Shown here piece by piece: positions 44,828-54,022 of a stretch of 64,000 bases of DNA. The first letter of the stretch is position 1; each line of letters opens with the position of its first letter. A program made the position numbers and the translations under genes. Under the pieces are notes generated by a model. The model was not told the origin of the DNA, searched no databases, and saw nothing but the letters and a program-made list of their open reading frames with translations. The DNA lies in NCBI RefSeq assembly GCF_001718195.1, contig NZ_MCNV01000009.1:62001-126000 (forward strand). The letters run 5' to 3'. This DNA comes from Paraburkholderia nodosa (GTDB lineage: Bacteria; Pseudomonadota; Gammaproteobacteria; Burkholderiales; Burkholderiaceae).

Positions 44828-45235
44828 ATGAAATACGTGTTCGTCTACGGCACGCTGCGCGCGGGCGAGATCAACGACATCAACCTCGCGGCCGATCGCA
44901 ACGCGATCGCGCGCCCGCGTCACCTCGGTCTCGCCACGCTCGCCGGCCGGCTCTTCGACTTCGGCAGTTATCCCGGGATGGTGGCCGGATCGGCGAATGC
45001 GCAATCGACGGTCGTCGGCGACGTCTACGAGATCGACGACGCGCTCCTCGCCGTGCTCGACGAAATCGAGCAGGTGTATCCGGGCGTCGACAACCTGTTC
45101 GTTTCGCAGGAAGTGGATATCGAGGTGCAGGGCGAACGCATCGCTTGCCTCTACTATCCGGTCGCGTCGGCCGCCATTGCCGGACGCCCCGAGATCGCAG
45201 GCGGCGACTGGGTCGCGCATCGGCGCGGGCGCTGA
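44828..45235 (+). CDS. Gamma-glutamylcyclotransferase-like (GGCT/AIG2) protein
   Basis: A 135-residue cytoplasmic protein. The substrate loop VYGTLRAGE near residues 6-14 and the acidic segment LLAVLDEIEQVYPG with the likely catalytic Glu match the GGCT/YtfP fold. Family members act on gamma-glutamyl peptides, but many, including YtfP, have no known activity. AAGGAGAG lies before ATG 44828. A bidirectional terminator separates it from the converging aceB. Confidence 0.82.
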   Translation: MKYVFVYGTLRAGEINDINLAADRNAIARPRHLGLATLAGRLFDFGSYPGMVAGSANAQSTVVGDVYEIDDALLAVLDEIEQVYPGVDNLFVSQEVDIEVQGERIACLYYPVASAAIAGRPEIAGGDWVAHRRGR

Positions 45236-45263
45236 CAACTCAAGACGCGGCGCGTGAAAACAC

Positions 45264-45299
45264 CAAGGCCCGGCGGGCTCACACCCGCCGGGCCTTATT
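45264..45299. terminator. Bidirectional terminator between the GGCT-like gene and aceB
   Basis: AAGGCCCGGCGGGC / GCCCGCCGGGCCTT type: AAGGCCCGGCGGG, loop CTCACA, CCCGCCGGGCCTT. A long 13-bp GC-rich stem; T-runs are short on both sides. Confidence 0.75.
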
Positions 45300-45329
45300 C
45301 GTCGGCGATTCGTTAGACGTACCGAACGA

Positions 45330-46922
45330 TTAGATCTCTTCGTACAGCGGCAGCGTCAGGAACTCGACGAAGTTTTCCGACGTCGACATCTGTTCGAAGA
45401 TCTGCGCTGCGCGCTCGTACGGCTTCGTGTCGCCGCCGACCGACGCCTTCACCTTGTCCAGCTCCTGCGGGATCAGTTCGCGCACGAGTTCGGCCGTGAC
45501 CTTGCGGCCGTCTTCGAGCTTGCCCTTGGGCGAGCGGATCCACTGCCACACCTGCGAGCGCGAGATTTCGGCGGTCGCGGCGTCTTCCATCAGGTTGTGG
45601 ATCGGCACGCAGCCATTGCCCGCGAGCCACGAGCCGAGGTAGTGGATGCCCACGTTGATGTTGTTGCGCAGGCCCGTCTCGGTGATCGGCGCTTCCGGAC
45701 GGAAGTCGAGCAGATCCTTGCCCGTGACGTTCACGTCCGCGCGCTGCTTGCCGATCTGGTTCGGCTTGTCGCCGAGCACCTTCACGAACTCTTCCATCGC
45801 GATGGGCACGAGGCCCGGGTGCGCAACCCAGCCGCCGTCGTAGCCATCGGTCGCGTCACGCGCCTTGTCCGAACGCACGCCGCCCATGGCCTTGTCGTTG
45901 GCGGCTGCGTCGTTCTTGATCGGGATGAGTGCGCTCATGCCGCCGATCGCCGGTGCGTTGCGCTTATGGCAGGTCTTGAGCAGTTCGAGCGCGTAGGCGC
46001 GCATGAACGGCACGGTCATCGTGATCTGCGCGCGGTCGGCAAGACAGAAGTCCTTGTCGTTCTTGAACTTCTTGATCGCCGAGAAGATGTAGTCCCAGCG
46101 GCCGGCGTTCAGGCCCGAGCTGTGCTCGCGCAGTTCATAGAGGATTTCGTCCATCTCGAACGCGGCGAGGATCGTCTCGACCAGCACCGTCGCGCGGATC
46201 GTGCCGCGCGGGATGCCCACACCTTCCTGCGCCGCGACGAAGACGTCGTTCCACAGGCGCGCTTCGAGGTGGCTTTCCATCTTCGGCAGATAGAAGTACG
46301 GGCCGCTGCCGCGCGAAATCAGTTCCTTCGCGTTGTGGAAGAGATAGAGCGCGAAGTCGAAGATGCCGCCCGACACACGCTGACCGTCCACCGTCACGTG
46401 CTTCTCGTCGAGGTGCCAGCCGCGCGGACGCACGATCAGCGTGGCGGTCTTGTCGTTGAGCTGGTAGGTCTTGCCGTTCTGTTCGAGCGAAATCGTGCGG
46501 CGCACTGCGTCCTTCAGGTTGAGCTGGCCGACGATCTGGTTTTCCCAGTTCGGCGCGTTCGAGTCCTCGAAGTCAGTCATGTACGAGTCCGCGCCCGAGT
46601 TCAGCGCGTTGATGATCATCTTGCGTTCGACCGGGCCCGTGATTTCCACGCGGCGGCATTCGAGATCCTTCGGCAGCGCCGCGATCTTCCAGTCGCCTTC
46701 GCGGATCGATTTCGTGTCGGCAAGAAAGTCGGGGCGCTCGCCGGCGTCGAGGCGCTTGGTGCGCTCGACGCGTGCCTTCAGCAGTTCCTGGCGGCGCGGC
46801 TCGAATGCGCGGTGCAGCTTCGCGACGAGTTCGAGCGCTTCGGGCGTGAGGATCGTTTCGAAGCCGGGCCGGATGTCAGCCGTGATCTGCATGCCTTGCG
46901 GCAGTTGCAACGTGTTCGCCAT
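45330..46922 (-). CDS. aceB: Malate synthase A
   Basis: A 530-residue enzyme condensing glyoxylate with acetyl-CoA to malate, the second step of the glyoxylate shunt. Typical blocks: YMTDFEDSNAPNWENQIVG (metal and substrate loop), RPRGWHLDEKHV, GIPRGTIRATVLVETI and the C-terminal GLRNNINVGIHYLGSWLAG. ATG 46922 follows AAGGAG at good spacing; the frame continues to 46994 without family similarity. The partner aceA lies 2.8 kb away on the same strand, separated by four-gene spacing rather than in one operon. Confidence 0.96.
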   Translation of the reverse strand: MANTLQLPQGMQITADIRPGFETILTPEALELVAKLHRAFEPRRQELLKARVERTKRLDAGERPDFLADTKSIREGDWKIAALPKDLECRRVEITGPVERKMIINALNSGADSYMTDFEDSNAPNWENQIVGQLNLKDAVRRTISLEQNGKTYQLNDKTATLIVRPRGWHLDEKHVTVDGQRVSGGIFDFALYLFHNAKELISRGSGPYFYLPKMESHLEARLWNDVFVAAQEGVGIPRGTIRATVLVETILAAFEMDEILYELREHSSGLNAGRWDYIFSAIKKFKNDKDFCLADRAQITMTVPFMRAYALELLKTCHKRNAPAIGGMSALIPIKNDAAANDKAMGGVRSDKARDATDGYDGGWVAHPGLVPIAMEEFVKVLGDKPNQIGKQRADVNVTGKDLLDFRPEAPITETGLRNNINVGIHYLGSWLAGNGCVPIHNLMEDAATAEISRSQVWQWIRSPKGKLEDGRKVTAELVRELIPQELDKVKASVGGDTKPYERAAQIFEQMSTSENFVEFLTLPLYEEI

Positions 46923-46990
46923 TTGCTTGCTCCTTGGTCGGTCAGATTGTGAATGTGTGGTTGTTGTGGCTGCGGCGAGCGGCGTGTCTG

Positions 46991-47764
46991 TCACGCGCCC
47001 GGGCTGGGGCGAGGGCGGCTTTGCCGCTCGGGCGCAGCGGTTTCGAGAAAGGCGGCGAGTTCTGTCATGCCGCTGCCGGTGCCATGCGGCGCCACGCCGA
47101 GCTCTTCGGCGGGCAAGCGCTGGCGATTGATCCAGAACGTGGTGTAGCCGAACCAGCCGGCGCCCGCGGCGTCCCAGCCGTTCGACGACACGAACACGAG
47201 GTCGCGTGGCGCGGCGTCGAAGGCGGCCGAGCCGAGCGAATACGCGGCGGCGGCCGGCTTGTAGGCGCGCACGGCATCGACCGACAGCACGTGGTCGAAG
47301 AGGCCGCTCATGCCGGCGCTCTTCACCGCGATGTCGAGCATCTGCGGGTTGCCATTCGAGAGGATCGCCAGGCCCATGCGCGTGCCGTCTTCGCGTGGCT
47401 CACGCAGGCGGCGCAGCACGGGCAGCACGTCGGGGAAAGCCGACAGGCAGGCGTATTCGTCCATGAGGCGCTTTTCGCCCGCGCCCGTGAGCGACAGGTT
47501 CAGGCGGCGCGCGGCGTAGCGCAGGGCGTCGAGCGTGATGTCCCAGAACGGGCGATAGCGCGCGCCGGCCGGGTCGGAGAGCGTGCGCAACTGCGTGTAC
47601 TCGATCTGCTTCAGGCGCCACAGCTGCGAGAGCGCCTCGCCTTGGCCGGGGAACATCTGCTCGGCGGCAGCGACGACCGAATGCACGTCGAAAAGCGTGC
47701 CGTACGCGTCGAAAACAACTGCCTTGGGAAATCGTGTCGTTGAGGGTGTCGTTGTGGCCGACAT
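46991..47764 (-). CDS. Haloacid dehalogenase, type II (HAD superfamily)
   Basis: A 257-residue HAD-fold hydrolase. The nucleophile is D19 in VVFDAYGTLFDVHS; then ILSNGNP, the Lys in RAYKPAAAAY, and the subfamily signature SSNGWDAAGAGWFGY. These features fit L-2-haloacid dehalogenase, which hydrolyses 2-haloacids such as chloroacetate to hydroxyacids. ATG 47764 has GGAG about 9 bases upstream; ATG 47779 is possible. It lies 68 bases upstream of aceB on the same strand and is divergent from a LysR gene that probably controls it. Confidence 0.85.
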   Translation of the reverse strand: MSATTTPSTTRFPKAVVFDAYGTLFDVHSVVAAAEQMFPGQGEALSQLWRLKQIEYTQLRTLSDPAGARYRPFWDITLDALRYAARRLNLSLTGAGEKRLMDEYACLSAFPDVLPVLRRLREPREDGTRMGLAILSNGNPQMLDIAVKSAGMSGLFDHVLSVDAVRAYKPAAAAYSLGSAAFDAAPRDLVFVSSNGWDAAGAGWFGYTTFWINRQRLPAEELGVAPHGTGSGMTELAAFLETAAPERQSRPRPSPGA

Positions 47765-47929
47765 AGCCTTGCACTCCATCTTCAGAGGTCGAGGTCTATT
47801 GTATTCATGAGTCGTATCACTGAAAAAGGCGGGATTGATCACTTGATCTTTTACTTTTACCCACCTAATCTGTCGACCTGCGTTCTCTTTTCCACTGTTT
47901 CTGTCGCCCAGTGCGCGCAGCATCCACCG

Positions 47930-48832
47930 ATGGACCGCTTCAAACAGATCGAGACTTTCGTCACCGTGGCCGCCAAGGGTAGCCTGTCCGCCGCCGCCCA
48001 GGCCGAGGGCGTGGCGCCCGCCATCATCGGCCGGCGCATCGATGCGCTGGAAGAGCGCCTCGGCGTGAAACTGCTCGTGCGCACCACGCGGCGCATTACG
48101 CTCACGTTCGAAGGATCGGCGTTTCTCGAGGACTGCCAGCGCATCATTCACGACATGCAGAACGCCGAGGCGAGTGTGTCCGAGGGCGGCGTGAAGGCGA
48201 GCGGGCACCTGCGCGTGTCCGCGCCGGCTGGTTTTGGGCGTCGCCATGTCGCGCCGCTCGTGCCCGATTTCACGGTTGCGCATCCGGACGTGAGCATCGC
48301 GCTCGATCTTTCGGACCGGCTCGTCGATCTCGTCAACGAAGGCTTCGACTGCGCCGTGCGCCTGGGCGAATTGCCCGATTCGTCTCTCGTGTCGCTCAAG
48401 CTCGGCGAGAACCGCCGCGTGTGCGTGGCGGCGCCCGCGTATCTGTCGCGCCGCGGCGAGCCCGAAACGCCCGCCGACCTCGCGCGCCATAACTGTCTCG
48501 CTTTCGGCGCGAGCCTGAACCAGCAGCGCGGCTGGGCGTTCCAGCAGGACGGCAAAGTGGTGTCGATCCGCGTGGCGGGCACGATGGAATGCTCGGACGG
48601 TGCCGTGCTGCATGAGTGGTGTCTCGCGGGCCACGGTCTGGCGTGGCGCTCGTGGTGGGAAGTCGGCGAGGACATCGCGGCGGGCCGGCTCGTGAGCGTG
48701 CTCGACGCATTCGCCGCGCCGCCCATCGGCATTCACGCCGTGTTTCCGCAGCGCCGCCATCTGCCGCTGCGCGTGCGCCTCTTTCTCGACTATCTCAAGC
48801 ATACCTACGGTCAACCCGGTTACTGGGGATAG
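47930..48832 (+). CDS. LysR-family transcriptional regulator
   Basis: A 300-residue regulator. N-terminal winged helix (FKQIETFVTVAAKGSLSAAA, then GRRIDALEERLGVKLLVRTT) and a C-terminal periplasmic-binding-protein-like effector domain (HLRVSAPAGFGRRHVAPLVP). ATG 47930 starts at the family-typical MDRFKQIETF; upstream frame to 47807 is not LysR-like. Divergence from the haloacid dehalogenase gene (165-base gap) suggests that gene, and perhaps aceB behind it, as target. Confidence 0.88.
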   Translation: MDRFKQIETFVTVAAKGSLSAAAQAEGVAPAIIGRRIDALEERLGVKLLVRTTRRITLTFEGSAFLEDCQRIIHDMQNAEASVSEGGVKASGHLRVSAPAGFGRRHVAPLVPDFTVAHPDVSIALDLSDRLVDLVNEGFDCAVRLGELPDSSLVSLKLGENRRVCVAAPAYLSRRGEPETPADLARHNCLAFGASLNQQRGWAFQQDGKVVSIRVAGTMECSDGAVLHEWCLAGHGLAWRSWWEVGEDIAAGRLVSVLDAFAAPPIGIHAVFPQRRHLPLRVRLFLDYLKHTYGQPGYWG

Positions 48833-49024
48833 GGCGCAGTGCGCGTTTCCGATATCCGGGATGACCCGCACGCATGGCTCGCAGCGATTTATCGCGCACT
48901 ACAATCGACCCTGAGGGCCCTGGCGCTCGCCCGCGCGAGACGCCTGCTGAGTCTTTGCCCCCCGTTTCGAACCTTGACTTTGATTCTAGTCTTGCCCGTA
49001 ATCCGATAGACCACGGAGGGCGCC

Positions 49025-49459
49025 ATGTTCAAGCACATCCTCGTTCCGACGGACGGCTCGGAACTGTCGAAGAAAGCGATCAACGGCGCGATCGATCTCG
49101 CGCGCACAGTGGGCGCGCGCGTCACGGCCTACGCATGCCTGCCGCAATATCCGTACTCGCCTTACGCCGACGTGGTGATCGAACCGCCCGGGGACTTCCA
49201 GACGCGCAGTGAGCGAGAGGCGCGCGTGCATCTGGACGAAATCGAGGCGGCGGCGCGTAGCGCGGGCGTGGTCTGCGACAGCCGCACGAGCGTGCATCCC
49301 TCGCCGTATCTCGGCATCATCGAAGCCGCCGAAGCGGGCGGCTGCGATGTCATCTTCATGGCCTCGCACGGGCGTCGCGGGCTGGGCAGCCTGCTGATCG
49401 GCAGCGAGACGCAGCGCGTGCTTACGCATACGAAGATTCCGGTGATCGTTTATCGCTAG
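49025..49459 (+). CDS. Universal stress protein (UspA family)
   Basis: A 144-residue single Usp domain: MFKHILVPTDGSELSKKAIN at the start and the ATP-binding motif ASHGRRGLGSLLIGSETQRV near residues 118-137, with the full G-x2-G-x9-G-S pattern. So it is likely ATP-binding. Function in stress survival is inferred from the family. TTGACT at 48974-48979 with CGTAAT 17 bases later is a possible promoter, and GGAGG precedes ATG 49025. Confidence 0.92.
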   Translation: MFKHILVPTDGSELSKKAINGAIDLARTVGARVTAYACLPQYPYSPYADVVIEPPGDFQTRSEREARVHLDEIEAAARSAGVVCDSRTSVHPSPYLGIIEAAEAGGCDVIFMASHGRRGLGSLLIGSETQRVLTHTKIPVIVYR

Positions 49460-49703
49460 CTGGCGCTTTTCCAGGTTTCGCGATGAAGCACGAGGCCATG
49501 CTCGCCCGCTGCGTTGGCTGAGCGAGCCACGGGCCGGATTCTGTCCAGCACGCGCGGCCGGTGTCCTCTACCGCTTCCTCCCTGAACGCCCTGCGGCATG
49601 CGCTCGTGCCGCGTCGCCAGGCGGCCGGCGCGCCCCGCCAAGGTACGCGTGCCGGCCGCCTGTTCGAGCGCGGCGGCTGGCGCCGCCGTTGCTGCCGGTG
49701 GTC

Positions 49704-51011
49704 TTACGCCACCTTCTTGTCGAAGAACTGTTCGTCTTCCGTCGAGCCGTGCAGCGCCGTGGTCGACGCTTCGCGCTCGACCGTCTGCGTCACGGCGTCG
49801 AAGTAGCCGGTGCCCACTTCGCGCTGATGCTTCACGGCGGTGAAGCCCTTCTCGGCGGCGGCGAACTCCGCCTGCTGGAGTTCCACGAACGCGCTCATGT
49901 TCTGGCGTGCGTAGCCGTGCGCGAGGTTGAACATCGAGTAGTTGAGCGAGTGGAAGCCCGCGAGCGTGATGAACTGGAATTTGTAGCCCATGGCGCCCAG
50001 CTCGCGCTGGAAGCGGGCGATCGTCGCGTCGTCGAGGTTCTTCTTCCAGTTGAACGACGGCGAGCAGTTGTACGAGAGCAGCTTGCCCGGGAACTGCTTG
50101 TGGATCGCTTCCGCGAACTTCTTCGCGAACTCCAGATCCGGCTTGCCCGTTTCGCACCAGATCATGTCGGCGTACGGCGCGTAGGCGAGACCGCGCGAGA
50201 TGGCCTGCTCGAGGCCGTTCTTCGTGCGGAAGAAGCCTTCGACGGTGCGCTCGCCGGTGAGGAACGGGCGGTCGTTATCGTCGATGTCCGAGGTCACGAG
50301 GTCGGCGGCTTCCGCGTCGGTGCGGGCGAGCAGCACGGTCGGCACGCCGCAGACGTCGGCGGCCAGACGCGCGGCCGTGAGCTTCGCGACGTTCTCGCGC
50401 GTCGGCACGAGCACCTTGCCGCCCATGTGGCCGCACTTCTTCACCGAGGCGAGCTGGTCTTCGAAGTGCACGCCCGCGGCGCCCGCTTCGATCATCGCCT
50501 TCATCAGTTCGAACGCGTTGAGCACGCCGCCGAAGCCGGCTTCTGCGTCGGCCACGATCGGCTGGAAGTAATCCACGTAGCCTTCGTCGCCGGGGTTCTT
50601 GCCTTCGGACCACTGGATCTGGTCGGCGCGCGTGAGCGTGTTGTTGATGCGCTCGACCACCTGCGGCACCGAGTTGGCCGGGTAGAGCGACTGGTCCGGG
50701 TACATTTCGCCGGCGAGGTTGGCGTCGCCCGCGACCTGCCAGCCCGAGAGATAGATCGCCTTGAGACCGGCCTTCACTTGCTGCATGGCCTGGTTGCCCG
50801 TGAGCGCGCCCAGTGCGTTGATGAACGGCTCGGTGTTCACGCCTTTCCAGAGCTTTTCGGCGCCGTGCTTCGCGAGCGTGTGCTCCGGCTGGAGCGAGCC
50901 GCGCAGGCGCACCACGTCTTCCGCCGTGTAGTTGCGCTTGATGCCCTTCCAGCGCGGATCGGTTTCCCATTGCTGTTGGAGTTGCTGAGCTTGCTGTTGA
51001 CGAGTCGACAT
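49704..51011 (-). CDS. aceA: Isocitrate lyase
   Basis: A 435-residue enzyme splitting isocitrate into glyoxylate and succinate, the first step of the glyoxylate shunt. The active-site motif KKCGH is at 191-195 with catalytic C193. Further blocks: WSEGKNPGDEGYVDYFQPIV and SYNCSPSFNWKKNLDD. The start MSTRQQQAQQLQQQWETDPR is standard and GGAG precedes it. A long AT-rich upstream region with palindromes (51012-51331) suggests tight control. Confidence 0.96.
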   Translation of the reverse strand: MSTRQQQAQQLQQQWETDPRWKGIKRNYTAEDVVRLRGSLQPEHTLAKHGAEKLWKGVNTEPFINALGALTGNQAMQQVKAGLKAIYLSGWQVAGDANLAGEMYPDQSLYPANSVPQVVERINNTLTRADQIQWSEGKNPGDEGYVDYFQPIVADAEAGFGGVLNAFELMKAMIEAGAAGVHFEDQLASVKKCGHMGGKVLVPTRENVAKLTAARLAADVCGVPTVLLARTDAEAADLVTSDIDDNDRPFLTGERTVEGFFRTKNGLEQAISRGLAYAPYADMIWCETGKPDLEFAKKFAEAIHKQFPGKLLSYNCSPSFNWKKNLDDATIARFQRELGAMGYKFQFITLAGFHSLNYSMFNLAHGYARQNMSAFVELQQAEFAAAEKGFTAVKHQREVGTGYFDAVTQTVEREASTTALHGSTEDEQFFDKKVA

Positions 51012-51115
51012 GGTGGGCTCCTTCGTTTGCCTGATAAGGGGATCGCTGAAACGAAACTGCTGAACCGCTGAATCGCGGAACGCAAGCGCCGGTGTTCTGG
51101 TGTTTCGTCTCGCGA

Positions 51116-51131
51116 ACTCTTATATAAGAGT
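51116..51131. promoter_or_regulatory. Perfect 16-base palindrome upstream of aceA (candidate operator)
   Basis: ACTCTTATATAAGAGT reads the same on both strands. It lies 105 bases upstream of the aceA start codon. The form is that of a dimeric regulator site; the regulator is not identified. Confidence 0.6.
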
Positions 51132-51331
51132 CTAGGCAAATCGTTCGACGGGCAACAGGCGGGCAAATGGGCTTTTTGAAGGTTTTTTATTTAAACAAAA
51201 TCAATGTGTTATGCAATTTGTTTTGTGATGTGAAACGCAATTTTCCATCTTGCAATGGGTCTCTTTGTGCCACGCAGCACGATTTTTTACGAAGCAAAAA
51301 AATTTTTCACATCGTGAAATCTACGCGGAGA

Positions 51332-51361
51332 TAAAAAAAGACCGGTGCCTAAGCACCGGTC
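51332..51361 (-). terminator. Terminator of rhlE
   Basis: On the minus strand ACCGGTGC, loop TTAG, GCACCGGT, then CTTTTTTT. An 8-bp perfect stem 60 bases after the rhlE stop codon. Confidence 0.88.
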
Positions 51362-51422
51362 CTGGGTATTTCGCTGTGGCGGCGGGGCGGCTCGAAGGCC
51401 GCGCCACGCCGTTTTAGGCGAT

Positions 51423-53144
51423 TTAGCTGTCGCGACGCGCGCCACGCGGGCCGTCGTTACGGCGCGCGCCGTAACCGCCACCGCCTTCGCGCGAGCGGCC
51501 GTAGCCTTCGCGTTGCTGGCCGTAGCCGCCTCGGTTGCCTTCGCCGCGCGAGCCGCCGCCGAAGCCGCCTTCACGCGAACCCGAGTTGTAGCCGCCTTCG
51601 CGGGCACCGTAGCCGCCGCGCGAGCCTTCCGGCTTGTTGCCCCAGCTGTTGCCGTTGCGCTCGCCGCCGTTGCCGCCATTGCCGCCATTGCCGGCACGGG
51701 CGCCGTAGCCACCCGGCTTGCCGTTACCGTTGCCGAAGCGACGGCCACCGCCATTGCCGCCACCCGGGCGACCGCGGCCGCCAAAGCCACGGTTGGCCGG
51801 CGGCGCCTTGCGCGGCTCGAAGCCTTCCACGACGTTCACCGGCAGCGGCGAACGCACGAAGCGCTCGATACGCTTGAGGGCGCCTTGCTCGGCGTGATGC
51901 ACGAGGCTCACTGCCGTGCCCGAACGGCCTGCACGACCGGTACGGCCGATACGGTGCACGTAGTCTTCGGCGAACTTCGGCAGGTCGTAGTTGAACACGT
52001 GCGTGATGCCGGGGATGTCGATACCGCGCGCCGCGACGTCGGTCGCGACGAGCACGCGCACACGACGCTCGCGCAGCGCACGGATCGTGCGGTTACGCGC
52101 GCCTTGCGGCAGGTCGCCGTGCAGCGCGGCGCTTTCGAAGCCAGCGTCGGCGAGCTTGCCGGCGAGCTGGTCAGCGTCCATCTTGGTCGCCGTGAACACG
52201 ACAGCCTGGTCGAGGCTCTCGTCGCGCAGCAGATGGTCGAGCAGACGATCCTTGTGATCGCGGTCGTCCACGTAGTGCACGGTTTGCGCAATGTTCGAGG
52301 CTGCCTCGACCTTGCGCACGATCTCGATGCGCTCCGGGTCCTTCAGCAGGCGGCCGGTGATCGAAGCGATCTTGCCGTCGAGCGTGGCCGAGAACAGCAT
52401 CGTCTGACGCGTTTCGGGCGTAGCGGCGACGATCGTGTCGATGTCGTCGATGAAGCCCATGTCGAGCATGCGGTCGGCTTCGTCGAGCACGAGCATCTTG
52501 AGTTCGGACAAGTCGATGCGGCCGCGCTCGAGGTGATCGAGCAGACGGCCCGGGGTCGCCACGAGAATCTCGGGGTTCTTTGCGAGCAGCATCAGCTGCT
52601 GGCCGTAAGCCACGCCGCCGAGAATGCTGACCGTGCGCAGGCGGCGCAGGTGCTTGCCGTACGTCGAAGCAGCCGTGGTCACCTGCATCGCGAGTTCACG
52701 CGTGGGCGTGAGGACGAGGAGACCGGGGCGTGCCACCGGTTGCGGACGGCGCTGGCGGCGATCGCTTTGCGGGCCGTTCGCGCCTTGCGGGCGCGGCTCG
52801 CGCGGCTGGGCGGCCAGGGCCTTCTGGATCTGCGCGAAGCGCTCGATGGCGGGCAGCATGAAGGCTGCGGTCTTGCCCGAACCGGTCGGGCTCGAGACCA
52901 GCAGGTCGCGTCCGGCGATGGCGACAGGAATGGCGCGTTCCTGCACCGGCGTCGGAGCCTTGTAGCCCGCTGCGATCAGCGCGGAGACGATCTCCGGCGA
53001 CAGACCGAGTGCCGCGAACGCCGCACCGTCGGTCACATCGGCGGCCTGCGCGGGGGCTTCAACGGAAGCGTCGGCGGCGGCGGAAAGACCGAGGGCCTGA
53101 TCGGCGATTGCGTCCAGGGGGCTTTGGGTATTGCTCGAAGTCAT
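51423..53144 (-). CDS. rhlE: DEAD-box RNA helicase, RhlE type
   Basis: A 573-residue helicase. A 40-residue Ala/Asp-rich leader precedes the Q motif (AALGLSPEIVSALIAAGYK), then Walker A SPTGSGKTAAF, VLDEADRML, SAT (MLFSATLDG) and HRIGRTGRAG. From about residue 450 a low-complexity tail of Gly, Arg, Asn, Tyr and Ser follows (GGYGAREGGYNSGSREGG), an RG-type RNA-binding tail. AAGGA precedes ATG 53144. The symbol is by family; RhlE paralogues exist in this group. Confidence 0.88.
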   Translation of the reverse strand: MTSSNTQSPLDAIADQALGLSAAADASVEAPAQAADVTDGAAFAALGLSPEIVSALIAAGYKAPTPVQERAIPVAIAGRDLLVSSPTGSGKTAAFMLPAIERFAQIQKALAAQPREPRPQGANGPQSDRRQRRPQPVARPGLLVLTPTRELAMQVTTAASTYGKHLRRLRTVSILGGVAYGQQLMLLAKNPEILVATPGRLLDHLERGRIDLSELKMLVLDEADRMLDMGFIDDIDTIVAATPETRQTMLFSATLDGKIASITGRLLKDPERIEIVRKVEAASNIAQTVHYVDDRDHKDRLLDHLLRDESLDQAVVFTATKMDADQLAGKLADAGFESAALHGDLPQGARNRTIRALRERRVRVLVATDVAARGIDIPGITHVFNYDLPKFAEDYVHRIGRTGRAGRSGTAVSLVHHAEQGALKRIERFVRSPLPVNVVEGFEPRKAPPANRGFGGRGRPGGGNGGGRRFGNGNGKPGGYGARAGNGGNGGNGGERNGNSWGNKPEGSRGGYGAREGGYNSGSREGGFGGGSRGEGNRGGYGQQREGYGRSREGGGGYGARRNDGPRGARRDS

Positions 53145-53556
53145 GAAAATCCTTGTTACACAGGAAATAGAACGTCGGCGCCAATCGGCATACCCAAGTC
53201 GTCGGATTTTGCGAACAAATCGAAAAACGGGGGCAATCCGCACACAATGGCGGATTTTTCGTTAGAAGCTGTTTTGGGTGCGGCTCAGGCCGGGATTGGC
53301 CAGCCGCCAGCCTGATATTGACGGCCCCAAAAAAAGGGCCATGGCAGGGGGGGACAGGTTCTAAACTGGATTGGAGCTTAACGCTACGAGGCGTTGTGCT
53401 GATCGAACGAGCGACCGGAGCACAACGCAGCGCGCAGTATATCTCGTTTTGTTGCGACGCGCCAGAGCGACGCACCGCGAGGGCACGGGTGCGGCGGTGT
53501 GACGCAGCGGGCGGGGCGCCTCAACTCGTCACGCGCGCCTTGTCAGTTGCGCGCGT
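53145..53556. other. Intergenic region between rhlE and the acyl-CoA-binding protein gene
   Basis: 412 bases on the 5' side of rhlE. GGCCCC-AAAAAAA-GGGCC near 53323-53340 forms a small inverted repeat around an A-run. I see no strong promoter pair and no credible gene; a long untranslated leader of rhlE, common for DEAD-box genes, could lie here. Confidence 0.4.
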
Positions 53557-53826
53557 TCAGCTCGTGGCGCCGCTCTTGAGCGATTCAACCAATTCTACGT
53601 ATTGCTGCCTGGCCGTTTCCTGCGCGGTGCCTTGCAGCGCGGCCCACGCTTCGTACTTGTACTTGCCGACGATATCCGTGAAGCCGGGCTTGTCGCCGTG
53701 CACGTCGCCTTCGGTGGCCTGCTTGAAGAGTGCATAGAGGCGCAGCAGCGTCAGATTGCCGGGGCGCTCCGGCAGTTGCTGCACGTCTTGCTGGGCTTGG
53801 GCGAACTGAGTGTTCACGTCGCTCAT
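53557..53826 (-). CDS. Acyl-CoA-binding protein (ACBP)
   Basis: An 89-residue protein matching the eukaryotic-type ACBP fold: LTLLRLYALFKQATEGDVHG and then KYKYEAWAALQGTAQETARQ, with the Tyr/Lys residues that contact acyl-CoA. It binds medium- and long-chain acyl-CoA and buffers the pool. GAGGAAAC lies before ATG 53826. It is divergent from tsaB (196-base gap). ACBPs are patchy in bacteria. Confidence 0.9.
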   Translation of the reverse strand: MSDVNTQFAQAQQDVQQLPERPGNLTLLRLYALFKQATEGDVHGDKPGFTDIVGKYKYEAWAALQGTAQETARQQYVELVESLKSGATS

Positions 53827-54022
53827 GATTGTTTCCTCCGCATAGGGGTTCAGGTCAGCGCGCCGATGGTAGCAGCGCAAACCCCGGAAAAGCTGGAGCG
53901 ATTCCTCCACTCGTGCCGGGCACGGGTGGGCCAGAGGAGGCCATGACGCCTGATGCTTGTGCATCCGCCGGTTGGCGAGAGCCCTGGGCCCGCGCGGAGG
54001 GCGGGGCATTACAATAGCGCTC

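Larger units (their letters stand above)
51012..51422. other. Upstream control region of aceA
   Basis: About 320 bases between aceA and the rhlE terminator. It is clearly more AT-rich than its surroundings (51170-51325), holds a 16-base palindrome at 51116-51131 and TTTCAC-ATC-GTGAAA at 51305-51319. No coding frame is credible. Confidence 0.6.
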
